Both the position numbers and the translations under genes were made by a program. 64,000 nt of DNA. Origin: Palsa-504 sp963739135 (lineage in GTDB: Bacteria > Actinomycetota > Actinomycetes > Streptosporangiales > Streptosporangiaceae). The stretch covers positions 1,054,001 to 1,118,000 of the forward strand of contig CAVTZG010000017.1 of assembly GCA_963739135.1 (NCBI GenBank), read 5' to 3'. The notes beneath the pieces were generated by a model. The model ran no database searches and was not told where the DNA came from. It saw only the letters and a list, made by a program, of their open reading frames with translations. Positions 16,672-25,941 of this stretch are shown one piece after another. Position 1 is the first letter of the stretch. Every line of letters starts with the position of its first letter.

Positions 16672-17699
16672 CCGTCCTGCTCGCCGCGGCCGCGGACGTC
16701 CCCGGCGCGGGCCGCGCCGTCGCCCCGGTGACCATGGCCGCCGCGCTCAACGCCGCCCTGGCCGACAGCCTGGCCGCCGACGAGCGGGTGCTGGTCTTCG
16801 GCGAGGACGTCGGCACGCTGGGCGGGGTCTTCCGCGTCACCGACGGGCTCGCCGCCCGGTTCGGCGAACAGCGGGTCTTCGACACGCCGGTGGCCGAGTC
16901 CGGCATCATCGGCACCGCCATCGGCATGGCCATGAACGGCCTGGTCCCGGTGGTCGAGATGCAGTTCGACGCGTTCGCCTACCCGGCTTTCGAGCAGGTC
17001 ACCAGCCACCTGGCCAAGATGCACAACCGGACCCGGGGACACGTCAGGCTGCCCGTCGTGGTGCGTGTCCCGTTCGGCGGCGGGATCGGCGGGGTGGAGC
17101 ACCACTGTGATTCCTCGGAGGCCTATTACGTGCACACCGCCGGGCTGCGCGTGGTGACCCCGGGAACCCCGGCGGACGCCTACCGCCTGCTCCGCCAGTC
17201 GATCGACTGTCCCGATCCGGTCATCTTCCTCGAACCCAAGCGCCGCTACTGGTCCAAGGAGACAGCCGTGCTGACCACGGACGGCCCGGCCATCGACCGG
17301 GCGGTGATCCGCCGGCCCGGCCAGGACGTCACCCTCATCGCCTACGGCGGGATGGTGGAGGTCGCGCTCGAGGCCGCCGAGGCTGCCGCCGGTGAGTGGG
17401 ACGTCGAGGTCATCGACCTGCGCTCGCTGTCGCCGTTCGACGATGCGACGCTGGCCGAGTCGGTGTGCCGCACCGGCCGGGCCGTGGTGGTGCACGAGGC
17501 GCCGGGTTTCGCCGGCTACGGGGCCGAGGTCGTCGCCCGGCTGACCGAGCAGTGCTTCCACTACCTCGAGGCGCCGATCCTGCGGATCACCGGCCTGGAC
17601 ATCCCCTACCCGCCGCCGCGGCTCGAGCACCTGCACCTGCCGGACGCCGACCGCATCCTGGACGGCATCGCGCAACTGCAGTGGGGCGACCATGCCTGA
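16668..17699 (+). CDS. 2-oxo acid dehydrogenase E1 component, beta subunit
   Basis: A 343-residue E1beta, ATGA-coupled to E1alpha. Conserved segments are FGEDVGTLGGVFRVTDGL, VFDTPVAESGIIGTAIGMAM (the Glu contacts TPP), and VPFGGGIGGVEHHCDSSEAY with EHH near the active site. The C-terminal transketolase-like domain ends in FHYLEAPILRITGLDIPYPP. It forms an alpha2beta2 E1 with its neighbour. The first 20 residues are a variable extension. Confidence 0.92.
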   Translation: MTVLLAAAADVPGAGRAVAPVTMAAALNAALADSLAADERVLVFGEDVGTLGGVFRVTDGLAARFGEQRVFDTPVAESGIIGTAIGMAMNGLVPVVEMQFDAFAYPAFEQVTSHLAKMHNRTRGHVRLPVVVRVPFGGGIGGVEHHCDSSEAYYVHTAGLRVVTPGTPADAYRLLRQSIDCPDPVIFLEPKRRYWSKETAVLTTDGPAIDRAVIRRPGQDVTLIAYGGMVEVALEAAEAAAGEWDVEVIDLRSLSPFDDATLAESVCRTGRAVVVHEAPGFAGYGAEVVARLTEQCFHYLEAPILRITGLDIPYPPPRLEHLHLPDADRILDGIAQLQWGDHA

Positions 17700-18987
17700 C
17701 TTCCTGCTACCTGACCTCGGCGAAGGGCTGGCGGAGGCGGAGATCATCAGCTGGCGCGTCCAGGTCGGCGACCACGTGGATGTCGATCAGGTGATCGTCG
17801 AGGTCGAGACGGCCAAGGCCGCCGTGGAGGTCCCGGTCCCGTACGCTGGCGCCGTGGCCGAGATCCACGCCACGCCCGGCGCGGTCGTCGCCGTCGGGCA
17901 GCCGCTGATTACCATCACCGCGGGCGAACCGGCCGCCGGATTCCGCGAACCCGGCACGGTCACGCCCGGCCCCGCCCCGGCCGCGGCCGCCACCGCCGTG
18001 GCCGAAGCCAGCGGGAACGTCCTCATCGGCTACGGCACATCCGCCGCCCGCGGTGGCCGTCGCGGGCGGCGCTCCCCGCGTGGGCCGGCGATGCCGGTCC
18101 CGGCGCCCGACCCGGGCCGGCCCGGCCCGGTTCCGGTGATCTCGCCTCTGGTGCGCAAGATGGCCCGCGAGGCGGGCCTGGACCTGGCCAGCGTCACCGG
18201 CACGGGACCGTCCGGCCTGGTGCGCCGGGAGGACGTCCGCCGGGCCCTGGCCCAGCGCGCCGCGGCGCCGCCCGCCGCCCCGGCCAGCCCCGCCGGTCCG
18301 GGCGAGAAGCGGATCCCGCTGCGCGGGGCGCGCCGCGCGGCGGCGGACAAGCTGACGCGCTCACGCCGCGAGATCCCCGAGGCCACCGTGTGGGTGGACG
18401 TCGACGCCACCGGGCTGCTGGCGGCCCGGCAGGACCTCAACGCCGACAGCTCGCGGCCCCCGGTGAGCCTGCTGGCCCTGCTGGCCCGCTTCGCCCTGCT
18501 CGGATTGCGGCGCTACCCCGAGCTCAACGCCCGCATTGACGGCGGCGACATCGTGCTGCCGGACCACGTCCACCTCGGCTTCGCGGCCCAGACCGAACAG
18601 GGCCTGGTCGTCCCCGTCCTCCGCGACGCGCACCGGCTGTCCACCCGGGAGCTGTCCGCGGCCCTGGCCGCCCGCATCGCGGCCGCCCGCGGCGGCCGCC
18701 TCACGCCTGCCGACCTCACCGGCGGCACCTTCACCGTCAACAACTACGGCGTGTTCGGCGTCGACGGATCCGCCGCGATCATCAACCACCCCGAGGTGGC
18801 GATCCTGGGCCTGGGCCGCGTCATCGACCGCCCGTGGGTGGTCGACGGCCAGGTCACGGTGCGCAAGATGGGCGAGCTGACGCTGGCCTTCGACCACCGG
18901 GTCTGCGACGGCGGCACCGCCGGCGGATTCCTCCGCTACGTCGCCGACTGCGTCGAATCGCCCGTCAGCGCCCTGGGCGACCTATAG
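17692..18987 (+). CDS. 2-oxo acid dehydrogenase E2 (dihydrolipoamide acyltransferase)
   Basis: A 431-residue E2 overlapping E1beta by 8 nt. Domains in order: one lipoyl domain (1-80) with Lys42 in VEVETAKAAVEV; a Gly/Ala/Pro/Arg-rich linker; the peripheral subunit-binding domain (about 143-180, ISPLVRKMAREAGLDLASVT, then GTGPSGLVRREDV); and the catalytic domain (about 205-431) with FDHRVCDGG, where His402 and Asp406 form the HxxxD active site. No E3 gene follows, so lipoamide dehydrogenase must be supplied from elsewhere. Confidence 0.92.
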   Translation: MPDFLLPDLGEGLAEAEIISWRVQVGDHVDVDQVIVEVETAKAAVEVPVPYAGAVAEIHATPGAVVAVGQPLITITAGEPAAGFREPGTVTPGPAPAAAATAVAEASGNVLIGYGTSAARGGRRGRRSPRGPAMPVPAPDPGRPGPVPVISPLVRKMAREAGLDLASVTGTGPSGLVRREDVRRALAQRAAAPPAAPASPAGPGEKRIPLRGARRAAADKLTRSRREIPEATVWVDVDATGLLAARQDLNADSSRPPVSLLALLARFALLGLRRYPELNARIDGGDIVLPDHVHLGFAAQTEQGLVVPVLRDAHRLSTRELSAALAARIAAARGGRLTPADLTGGTFTVNNYGVFGVDGSAAIINHPEVAILGLGRVIDRPWVVDGQVTVRKMGELTLAFDHRVCDGGTAGGFLRYVADCVESPVSALGDL

Positions 18988-19003
18988 CCTGCCCGGTCCT
19001 TGC

Positions 19004-20122
19004 TCAGGCGGCGGCCAGCACGTCCGCGAGGGCCACGGCGTGGAAGCCGGTGGCCTCGCCCACGGCGGCGTTGACCAGGTGGCCGGCGTGCGTGTTGACG
19101 CCCAGGGCCAGGCTGGCGTCTTCGGCGCAGGCCTGCTGCCAGCCCTTGTTGGCCAGCGCCACCGCGTAGGGCAGGGTGACGTTGGTCAGGGCGTGGGTCG
19201 AGGTGTTCGGCACGGCGCCGGGCATGTTGGCCACGCAGTACAAGACCGAGTTGTGCACGGCGTAGGTCGGGTTGGCGTGCGTGGTCGGGAACGAGTCCTC
19301 GAAGCAGCCGCCCTGGTCGATGGAGATGTCGACCAGGACCGAGCCCGGCTTCATCCGGGACACGAGCTCGTTGCTGACCAGCGTGGGAGCCTTGGCCCCC
19401 GGGATCAGCACGGCCCCGATGACCAGGTCGGCGTCCAGCACGGCGCGCTCGATCTCGAAGGCGTTGCTGGCCACGGTCTGGACCTGGCCGCGGTAGATCT
19501 GGTCGACGGCGCGCAGCCGGTCGATGCTGAGGTCGAGCAGGCGGACGTCGGCCTGCATGCCGACCGCGATGGCGGCGGCGTTCAGGCCGGAGACGCCGGC
19601 GCCAATCACGACGACCTTGGCCGCGTGAACCCCGGGGACGCCGCCCATCAGGACGCCGCGGCCGCCCGCCGCCTTCATCAGGGTGGCCGCGCCCACCTGG
19701 GGCGCGAGCCGGGCTACCTCTGACATCGGGGCCAGCAGCGGCAGCGCGCCGCTGCGCGTCTGCACGGTCTCGTAGGCGATGCCGGTGACCTGGCGGTCCA
19801 TGAGCTCCTCGGTGAGCCGCTTGTCGGCCGCCAGGTGCAGGTAGGTGAACAGGACCTGGCCCGGGTGCATCCGGTCGTACTCCTCGGCGATGGGCTCCTT
19901 GACCTTCAGGATCAGGTCGCCGGTGCCCCACACGTCGTCCGCGGTGGGGAGGGTCTGTGCGCCGGCCGCCTGGTACTCGGCGTCGGTGATCGACGAGCCG
20001 GCACCGGCCTCGGCCTGGACGAAGACCTCGTGCCTGTTGAGCACGAGTTCCCGCACCCCGGCGGGCGTGATGGCCACCCGGTACTCGTGGTTCTTGACCT
20101 CAGCAGGGATGCCGATCTTCAT
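19004..20122 (-). CDS. ald: Alanine dehydrogenase
   Basis: A 372-residue NAD-dependent alanine dehydrogenase, reversibly converting L-alanine and pyruvate plus ammonium. It starts MKIGIPAEVKNHEYRVAITP, the family signature region. Other landmarks are the substrate Lys in VKEPIAEEYDRMHPGQVLFT, catalytic His in FTYLHLA (about 96), the Rossmann glycines in VVIGAGVSGLNAAAIAVGM, and DISIDQGGCFE. GGAGG precedes the start. It is divergent from an Lrp/AsnC gene, as seen for ald/aldR in other actinobacteria. Confidence 0.95.
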   Translation of the reverse strand: MKIGIPAEVKNHEYRVAITPAGVRELVLNRHEVFVQAEAGAGSSITDAEYQAAGAQTLPTADDVWGTGDLILKVKEPIAEEYDRMHPGQVLFTYLHLAADKRLTEELMDRQVTGIAYETVQTRSGALPLLAPMSEVARLAPQVGAATLMKAAGGRGVLMGGVPGVHAAKVVVIGAGVSGLNAAAIAVGMQADVRLLDLSIDRLRAVDQIYRGQVQTVASNAFEIERAVLDADLVIGAVLIPGAKAPTLVSNELVSRMKPGSVLVDISIDQGGCFEDSFPTTHANPTYAVHNSVLYCVANMPGAVPNTSTHALTNVTLPYAVALANKGWQQACAEDASLALGVNTHAGHLVNAAVGEATGFHAVALADVLAAA

Positions 20123-20232
20123 GGTTCCTCCAAGTTGCGTTAGGCAGGAGTGTGCCTGATTGATTCGGCCGTTGTCCGCAGCCTCAGAATCGGCTTCGGC
20201 GAGAAACCGGAAACTGGTGACATAATTAGGTC
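20123..20232. promoter_or_regulatory. Divergent control region of ald and an Lrp regulator
   Basis: This 110-bp gap separates ald from its likely regulator. It includes an A/T-rich segment (GTGACATAATTAGG, about 20217-20230) directly before the regulator start and paired ATTCGG/ATCGGC words that could be Lrp half-sites. The assignment rests on gene arrangement; no operator is proven. Confidence 0.4.
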
Positions 20233-20739
20233 ATGCCCGCGAGCAGGCCGTCTGCGGCGAACAAGGTTCGCCGGGACGTCGAGCTGGACAAGACCGATCA
20301 CGAGATCCTGCGCGTGCTGGCCGCCGACGCCCGCACTCCCAACAACGTGCTGGCCGCGCACGTGGGCCTGGCCGCGTCCACCTGCCTGATGCGGGTGCGC
20401 CGCCTGCAGGACACCGGGGTGATCAGGGGCTTTCACGCCGAGCTGTCCCCGGAGGCGCTGGGCCGGCCGCTGCAGGCCATCGTGTCGGTGCGCCTGCAGC
20501 CCAACGCGCGGCCGGGCATCGGCTCCTTCGCGCGGCGGTTCGCGGCGCTGCCCGGCGTGCTGAACGTGTTCTTCCTGGCCGGCGTCAACGACTTCCAGAT
20601 TCACCTGGCGGCCAGATCGGCCGACGACCTGCGGGACTTCGTGGTCAAGAACCTGAGCGCCTCGCGCGACGTGGCGGCCACGGAGACCAACCTGATCTTC
20701 GAGCACATCACGGGGACGCCCCTGACCGGTATCGACTGA
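20233..20739 (+). CDS. Lrp/AsnC-family regulator, AldR-like
   Basis: A 168-residue protein. The winged helix is LDKTDHEILRVLAADARTPN followed by VLAAHVGLAASTCLMRVRRL; the C-terminal RAM domain has LPGVLNVFFLAGVNDFQIHL. The first 17 residues are a basic tail. Position divergent to alanine dehydrogenase suggests activation of ald in response to alanine or another amino acid, as known for AldR. A dispersed element copy follows its stop codon. Confidence 0.88.
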   Translation: MPASRPSAANKVRRDVELDKTDHEILRVLAADARTPNNVLAAHVGLAASTCLMRVRRLQDTGVIRGFHAELSPEALGRPLQAIVSVRLQPNARPGIGSFARRFAALPGVLNVFFLAGVNDFQIHLAARSADDLRDFVVKNLSASRDVAATETNLIFEHITGTPLTGID

Positions 20740-20764
20740 CCGGGATCGACGCACCGCCGCGGAA

Positions 20765-20811
20765 CTGACACCACGGCCCGTTCGGCCCGAGATCTTGAAT
20801 ATCCCGAACGG
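20765..20811. repeat. Dispersed CGTTCGG element, copy 2 (hairpin)
   Basis: The core CACCACGGCCCGTTCGG (20769-20785) is followed by an A/T-rich loop and a right arm CCGAACGG (20804-20811), giving an 8-bp-arm hairpin with 18-nt loop. Together with the preceding CTGA, 21 bp are identical to copy 1. It lies between convergent genes (Lrp plus, TetR minus) and could act as a terminator there. Confidence 0.85.
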
Positions 20812-20926
20812 ACAGAGGTGCTGCGGCCGGCCTACGGCGAGACCTATCGCGCGGGCCGCCCGACGTGGTGCAGGAACGAAGCGATCCCCGGGGAGGGAAC
20901 TTTATGGCTCAGATGCCTGGCCCGGT

Positions 20927-21607
20927 CTAGGCGCTGAGCGGAAGCCGGCCGGGGGCCTGCCGGACGGTGCCGATGGCCGCGGTGATCAGCTCATCGAGCG
21001 CGGCGTGCCTGGCGTTCCCGTTCGTGGCGAGGCCGTCGAGGATGTTGCGGGCGAACAGGCGGGCGATGTCCTCGACCGACTGGGAGCCGTCCGGCTGGTA
21101 CCAGGTCCAGGCGTAGTTGCACATGCCGAAGATCTGCAGCGCCGACATCTTCGGGTCGGCGGTGCGGAACACGCCCTCGTCCACCCCGTCCCGCAGGATG
21201 CCGCCCACGATCGCCGTGTAGCGCGCCCGCTGCTTGCGGACGTAATCGGTGAGGTCGCCGTCGAAGTAGCGGACCAGTTCCCGCAGGCAGGCCAGGCTGG
21301 CGGCGCGGTCGTCCCGGTGCGCGGCCAGCAGCGCGTAGATCATGGCCGCGAGCCGGCTCACCGGGTCCTTCAGCTGCTCGTGGACGTAGTCGGCCTCGGC
21401 GAAGCGGCGGGCGAAGTAGGCCACGTGCACCTCGCGCAGCAGCGCTTCCTTGGTGCCGAAGTGGTGCACGATGGTGCCCTTGCTCAGGTTCAGCTCGGCG
21501 GCGATGTCACCCAGGCTGGTGTCCGCGTACCCGCGGTCGGCGACCTGCTCGGCGAAGACGCGCAGGATGGCGTCGCGGGAACTGGCCCGCGGCCTGGTTG
21601 CTCGCAT
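20927..21607 (-). CDS. TetR-family regulator of the leucine/acyl-CoA operon
   Basis: A 226-residue TetR protein. The N-terminal DNA-binding domain has FAEQVADRGYADTSLGDIAA and LNLSKGTIVHHFGTKEALLR. The C-terminal ligand pocket resembles regulators of fatty-acid or branched-chain catabolism (RELVRYFDGDLTDYVRKQRA, then a TetR_C-type helix set). The start at 21607 is preferred; a Met five codons earlier is possible. It is divergent from the ligase-lyase-carboxylase-dehydrogenase operon, with a palindrome between them, so it is the likely repressor of itself and that operon, responding to an acyl-CoA. Confidence 0.88.
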   Translation of the reverse strand: MRATRPRASSRDAILRVFAEQVADRGYADTSLGDIAAELNLSKGTIVHHFGTKEALLREVHVAYFARRFAEADYVHEQLKDPVSRLAAMIYALLAAHRDDRAASLACLRELVRYFDGDLTDYVRKQRARYTAIVGGILRDGVDEGVFRTADPKMSALQIFGMCNYAWTWYQPDGSQSVEDIARLFARNILDGLATNGNARHAALDELITAAIGTVRQAPGRLPLSA

Positions 21608-21627
21608 TGGCTCATCATACACTCTTG

Positions 21628-21647
21628 CTGACCGTACGAGCGGTCAG
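21628..21647. promoter_or_regulatory. Probable TetR operator
   Basis: CTGACCG-N6-CGGTCAG is a perfect 7-bp-arm palindrome, 21 bp before the TetR start codon and about 110 bp before the acyl-CoA ligase start. The arms fit TetR-family operators of ACCG/CGGT type. Confidence 0.7.
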
Positions 21648-21672
21648 TTATAGTCGGGTGAGACCGTGGGCA

Positions 21673-21700
21673 CGGATGCATTAGAACGGATGCATTAGAA
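21673..21700. repeat. 14-bp direct duplication in the operon leader
   Basis: CGGATGCATTAGAA occurs twice head to tail (21673-21686, 21687-21700) between the TetR operator and the ligase gene. It may lie in the promoter or 5' leader. It is one of the 14-bp duplications of this window. Confidence 0.85.
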
Positions 21701-21756
21701 GCCGGCCCGAGCCGCCGGAAGCTGACCCGAGCCGCGGATCTTGACGAGGAGCCGAC

Positions 21757-23430
21757 ATGAGCCCTGCCCTGCCCCAGCTGCCTTCCTACACGTCCGGCAC
21801 GTCCGACGTACCCCTGCTCGGGGAGACCATCGGCGGCAACCTCGACCGGACGGTCGCAGCCGATCCGGAGCGGGAGGCGCTGGTCGACGTGCCGACCGGG
21901 CGGCGGTGGACCTACGCGCAGCTGCGGGCCGACGTGGACGCGCTGGCCCTGGGCCTGCTCGGGGCCGACGTGGCCAAGGGCGACCGGGTGGGGATCTGGG
22001 CGCCGAACATGCCCGAGTGGACGCTGCTGCAGTACGCCACGGCCAAGATCGGCGCGATCCTGGTCAACATCAACCCCAGTTACCGCACGCACGAGCTGGA
22101 GTACCTGCTGAAGCAGGCCGGGATCTCGCTGCTGGTGTCGGCCCGGGAATTCAAGACTTCCAACTACGCGGCGATGATCGAGCAGGTCCGGGGCAACTGC
22201 CCGGATCTGCTCGCGGTGGTGCTGATCGGGTCGGCCGAGTGGGACGGGCTGCTGGCGGCCGGCCGCGGTGGCGATCCGGCCGAGCAGGCGGCACTGCTGG
22301 CGGCCCAGCAGGCCGTGCTGTCCCCGGACGAGCCGATCAACATCCAGTACACCTCCGGGACCACCGGGTTCCCCAAGGGCGCGACCCTGTCCCACCACAA
22401 CATCCTCAACAACGGCTACTTCGTCGGCCTGATCTGCGGTTACACGCCGGCCAACCGGGTCTGTATCCCGGTGCCGTTCTACCACTGCTTCGGCATGGTG
22501 ATGGGCAACCTGGCCGCCACCTCGAACGGCTGCACCATGGTCATCCCGGCCCAGGGGTTCGACCCCCAGGCCACCCTAGAGGCCGTGGCCCGGGAGCGGT
22601 GCACCTCGCTGTACGGGGTGCCGACCATGTTCATCGCCGAGCTCAGCCACCCGGACTTCGGCTCCTATGACCTGTCTTCGCTGCGGACCGGGATCATGGC
22701 GGGCTCGCCGTGCCCGGTCGAGGTGATGAAGCAGGTCGTGGCGCGGATGGGCATGGACGAGGTGACGATCTGCTACGGCATGACCGAGACCAGCCCGGTG
22801 TCGACCCAGACCCGGGCGGACGACTCGCTGGAGCGGCGGGTGGCCACGGTCGGGCGGGTGCACCCGCACCTGGAGGTCAAGCTGATCGACCCGGACACCG
22901 GGCTGACCGTGCCCCGCGGCCAGCCGGGCGAGCTGTGCACCCGCGGCTACTCGGTGATGCTGGGCTACTGGGACGAGCCGGACAAGACCGCCGAGGCGAT
23001 CGACGCCGCCCGCTGGATGCACACCGGCGACCTGGCCGTCATGGACGCCGACGGGTACGTCAACATCACCGGCCGGATCAAGGACATGGTCATCCGCGGC
23101 GGGGAGAACGTCTACCCGCGCGAGATCGAGGAGTTCCTCTACACCCACCCCGACATCCTGGACGCGCAGGTCATCGGGGTGCCCGACGAGCGGTACGGCG
23201 AGGAGCTGTGCGTCTGGGTCAAGCTGCGTGATGGCGCGCCTAAGCTGACCGCCGAGAGCGTGCGGGAGTTCGCCGCGGGCAAGCTGGCGCACTACAAGAT
23301 CCCGCGCTACGTGCTGCTGGTCGACGAGTTCCCGATGACCGTGACCGGCAAGATCCGCAAGGTCGAGATGCGGGAGAAGTCCGTTGGCGTCCTCGGCCTG
23401 CACGCCGCCGACGCGATCAGGAACGCTTGA
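21757..23430 (+). CDS. Acyl-CoA ligase (FadD-type AMP-forming)
   Basis: A 557-residue AMP-binding enzyme that should activate a fatty or branched acid to its CoA ester. The P-loop is YTSGTTGFPKG (about 200-210); the A5 motif is ICYGMTETSPVS; WMHTGDLAVMDADGYVNITG and RIKDMVIRGGENVYP follow; the C-terminal catalytic Lys is in VTGKIRKVEMRE. GAGGAG precedes the ATG. It is first gene of the leucine/isovalerate operon; the next gene starts within its stop codon. Substrate could be isovalerate or a related acid, inferred from context only. Confidence 0.9.
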   Translation: MSPALPQLPSYTSGTSDVPLLGETIGGNLDRTVAADPEREALVDVPTGRRWTYAQLRADVDALALGLLGADVAKGDRVGIWAPNMPEWTLLQYATAKIGAILVNINPSYRTHELEYLLKQAGISLLVSAREFKTSNYAAMIEQVRGNCPDLLAVVLIGSAEWDGLLAAGRGGDPAEQAALLAAQQAVLSPDEPINIQYTSGTTGFPKGATLSHHNILNNGYFVGLICGYTPANRVCIPVPFYHCFGMVMGNLAATSNGCTMVIPAQGFDPQATLEAVARERCTSLYGVPTMFIAELSHPDFGSYDLSSLRTGIMAGSPCPVEVMKQVVARMGMDEVTICYGMTETSPVSTQTRADDSLERRVATVGRVHPHLEVKLIDPDTGLTVPRGQPGELCTRGYSVMLGYWDEPDKTAEAIDAARWMHTGDLAVMDADGYVNITGRIKDMVIRGGENVYPREIEEFLYTHPDILDAQVIGVPDERYGEELCVWVKLRDGAPKLTAESVREFAAGKLAHYKIPRYVLLVDEFPMTVTGKIRKVEMREKSVGVLGLHAADAIRNA

Positions 23431-24386
23431 TGCACTACGGTATGCGCTACGGTCACACCCCGCTGGAGGGCCTGCCGGAACGGGTCACGATCTGCGAGGT
23501 CGGCCCGCGGGACGGGCTGCAGAACGAGTCCGCGGTGCTGCCGGTCGAGGTCAAGGCGGAGTTCATCGCCCGGCTGGTCGAGGCCGGCCATTCGGTCATC
23601 GAGACGACCAGCTTCGTGCACCCCAAGTGGGTGCCGCAGCTGGCCGACGCCGAGGCCCTGCTGGCCGCGATCACGCCCGCGCCGGGGGTGCGGTACCCGG
23701 TGCTGGTGCCGAACGAGCGGGGCCTGGACCGGGCGCTGGACCTGGGCGTGCGTGACATCGCGGTGTTCGGCAGCGCGACCGAGACGTTCGCCCAGCGCAA
23801 CCTGAACCGGACCGTGGACGCCTCGCTGGAGATGTTCGCCCCGGTGGTGGCCCGGGCCCGGGAGGCGGGCCTGCCGGTCCGCGGCTACCTGTCGATGTGC
23901 TTCGGCGACCCGTGGGAGGGCGAGGTCCCGGTGGCCCGGGTCGTCGATATCGCCGCCCGGATGATGGCGCTCGGCTGTACCGAGCTGAGCCTGGGCGACA
24001 CCATCGGCGTGGCCACGCCCGGCCGCGTGGTGGCGCTGCTGGACGCGCTGGCCGCCGCCGGGATCGGCGCCGGCCGGATCGCGGTGCACTTCCACGACAC
24101 CTACGGCCAGGCCCTGGCCAACACCCTGGCCGCGCTGCGCCGCGGCGTCAGCACCGTCGACGCCAGCGCCGGCGGGCTGGGCGGCTGCCCCTACGCGGGC
24201 AGCGCCACCGGCAACCTGGCCACCGAGGACCTGCTCTGGCAGCTCGAGGGACTGGGCATCGCCACCGGCGTGGACCTGGCCAAGATGGTCGAGACCAGCG
24301 TGTGGATGGCCAAGCAGCTCGGCCGGCCCAGCCCGTCCCGCACGGTCACCGCGCTGGCCGGCGCTACCGGGGGAGAACGGGCATGA
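23430..24386 (+). CDS. Hydroxymethylglutaryl-CoA lyase
   Basis: A roughly 318-residue enzyme that cleaves HMG-CoA to acetoacetate and acetyl-CoA, last step of leucine breakdown. The active-site start VTICEVGPRDGLQNE holds the Asp-Arg pair, VHFHDTYGQALAN carries the metal-binding His residues, and GGLGGCPYAGSATGNLATED is the family signature with the reactive Cys. The ATG at 23430 overlaps the upstream stop by one base; a TTG three bases earlier is an alternative. Confidence 0.95.
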   Translation: MHYGMRYGHTPLEGLPERVTICEVGPRDGLQNESAVLPVEVKAEFIARLVEAGHSVIETTSFVHPKWVPQLADAEALLAAITPAPGVRYPVLVPNERGLDRALDLGVRDIAVFGSATETFAQRNLNRTVDASLEMFAPVVARAREAGLPVRGYLSMCFGDPWEGEVPVARVVDIAARMMALGCTELSLGDTIGVATPGRVVALLDALAAAGIGAGRIAVHFHDTYGQALANTLAALRRGVSTVDASAGGLGGCPYAGSATGNLATEDLLWQLEGLGIATGVDLAKMVETSVWMAKQLGRPSPSRTVTALAGATGGERA

Positions 24387-25933
24387 CGGTGACCGAGGCG
24401 GAGCGCCGGGCCTCGTCGCAGCAGGCCGGGTCGCACCGGGAGCTGGTCGCGGACCTGAAGGCCAAGCTGGCGCGGGCGCGGCTGGGCGGGCCGCAACGGT
24501 CCCGGGCCCGGCACCTGGAGCGGGGCAAGCTGCTGCCGCGGGACCGGGTGGACTCGCTGGTCGACCCGTCCTCGCCGTTCCTGGAGCTGTCGCCGCTGGC
24601 CGCGCACGGCCTGTACGGCGGCGAGGCACCGGGCGCCGGGATGATCACCGGGGTGGGCCGGATCTCCGGGCGCGAGTGCGTGATCGTGGCCAACGACGCC
24701 ACGGTCAAGGGCGGCACCTACTACCCGATGACGGTCAAGAAGCACCTGCGCGCCCAGGAGGTGGCCCTGCACAACCGGCTGCCCTGCGTGTACCTGGTCG
24801 ACTCGGGCGGCGCGTACCTGCCGGCCCAGGATGAGGTCTTCCCCGACCGCGAGCACTTCGGCCGCATCTTCTACAACCAGGCCACGATGTCCGGCCTGGG
24901 CATCCCGCAGATCGCCGCGGTCCTGGGCTCGTGCACCGCGGGCGGCGCCTACGTGCCCGCCATGAGCGACGAGGCGGTGATCGTCCGCAACCAGGGCACG
25001 ATCTTTCTCGGCGGCCCGCCGCTGGTCAAGGCGGCCACCGGCGAGATCGTCACGGCCGAGGAACTCGGCGGCGGCGAGCTGCACTCGCGGATCTCCGGCG
25101 TCACCGACCACCTGGCTAACGACGACGCGCACGCGCTGCGGATCGTCCGCGACATCGTCGCCACCCTCGGCCCGCGCGCCCCCCGGCCCTGGGAGGTCCT
25201 GCCCACCGAGGAGCCGCTGGCCGACCCGGACGAGCTATACGATGTCGTCCCCACCGACTCCCGGATCCCCTACGACGTGCGCGAGGTGATTACCCGCATA
25301 GTCGACGGGTCGCGGCTGCACGAGTTCAAGGCGGAGTACGGCACCACGCTGGTCACCGGGTTCGCCCGTATCCACGGCCACCCGGTCGGCATCATAGCGA
25401 ACAACGGGATCCTGTTCTCCGAGTCCGCGCTCAAGGGCACCCACTTCATCGAGCTGTGCGACCAGCGCGGCGTGCCACTGGTGTTCCTGCAGAACATCTC
25501 GGGGTTCATGGTCGGCCGGGAGTACGAGGCGGGCGGCATCGCCAAGAACGGCGCCAAGATGGTGACCGCGGTGGCCTCGACCCGGGTGCCGAAGCTGACC
25601 GTGATCATCGGCGGGTCGTTCGGCGCCGGGAACTACTCGATGTGCGGGCGGGCGTACTCACCCCGGTTCCTGTTCATGTGGCCGAACGCCCGGATCTCGG
25701 TGATGGGCGGCGAGCAGGCCGCCACGGTGCTGGGCACGGTCGGCTCCGGCGCCGACCCGGACGCGATCCGCGCCCAGTACGAGACCCAGGGCCACCCTTA
25801 CTACTCCACGGCCCGGCTGTGGGACGACGGCGTGATCGACCCGAAGGACACCCGGACGGTCCTGGGGCTGGCGCTGTCCGCAGCGGCCAACGCCCCGCTG
25901 GGCGACCCGGCCTTCGGCGTCTTCCGGATGTGA
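24383..25933 (+). CDS. Acyl-CoA carboxylase beta subunit (methylcrotonyl-CoA type)
   Basis: A 516-residue carboxyltransferase subunit, ATGA-coupled to HMG-CoA lyase. N-terminal half: RDRVDSLVDPSSPFLELSPL, then GGTYYPMTVKKHLRAQEVA and CVYLVDSGGAYLPAQDEVFP, the last typical for 3-methylcrotonyl-CoA carboxylase. C-terminal half: FLQNISGFMVGREYEAGGIA, then GGSFGAGNYSMCGRAYSPRF. Lying with HMG-CoA lyase and an acyl-CoA dehydrogenase, it most likely carboxylates 3-methylcrotonyl-CoA; geranyl-CoA or propionyl-CoA carboxylase are less likely. Confidence 0.92.
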   Translation: MTVTEAERRASSQQAGSHRELVADLKAKLARARLGGPQRSRARHLERGKLLPRDRVDSLVDPSSPFLELSPLAAHGLYGGEAPGAGMITGVGRISGRECVIVANDATVKGGTYYPMTVKKHLRAQEVALHNRLPCVYLVDSGGAYLPAQDEVFPDREHFGRIFYNQATMSGLGIPQIAAVLGSCTAGGAYVPAMSDEAVIVRNQGTIFLGGPPLVKAATGEIVTAEELGGGELHSRISGVTDHLANDDAHALRIVRDIVATLGPRAPRPWEVLPTEEPLADPDELYDVVPTDSRIPYDVREVITRIVDGSRLHEFKAEYGTTLVTGFARIHGHPVGIIANNGILFSESALKGTHFIELCDQRGVPLVFLQNISGFMVGREYEAGGIAKNGAKMVTAVASTRVPKLTVIIGGSFGAGNYSMCGRAYSPRFLFMWPNARISVMGGEQAATVLGTVGSGADPDAIRAQYETQGHPYYSTARLWDDGVIDPKDTRTVLGLALSAAANAPLGDPAFGVFRM

Positions 25934-25941
25934 GGGTGAGC

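Noticed and set aside
20818..20937. 39-codon plus-strand frame (RPAYGETYRAGRPTW) and an 8-codon frame at 20904 after GGGGAGGG
   Set aside because: Very short, end within the TetR gene's 3' end, no family seen; could be a gene remnant but evidence is too thin.
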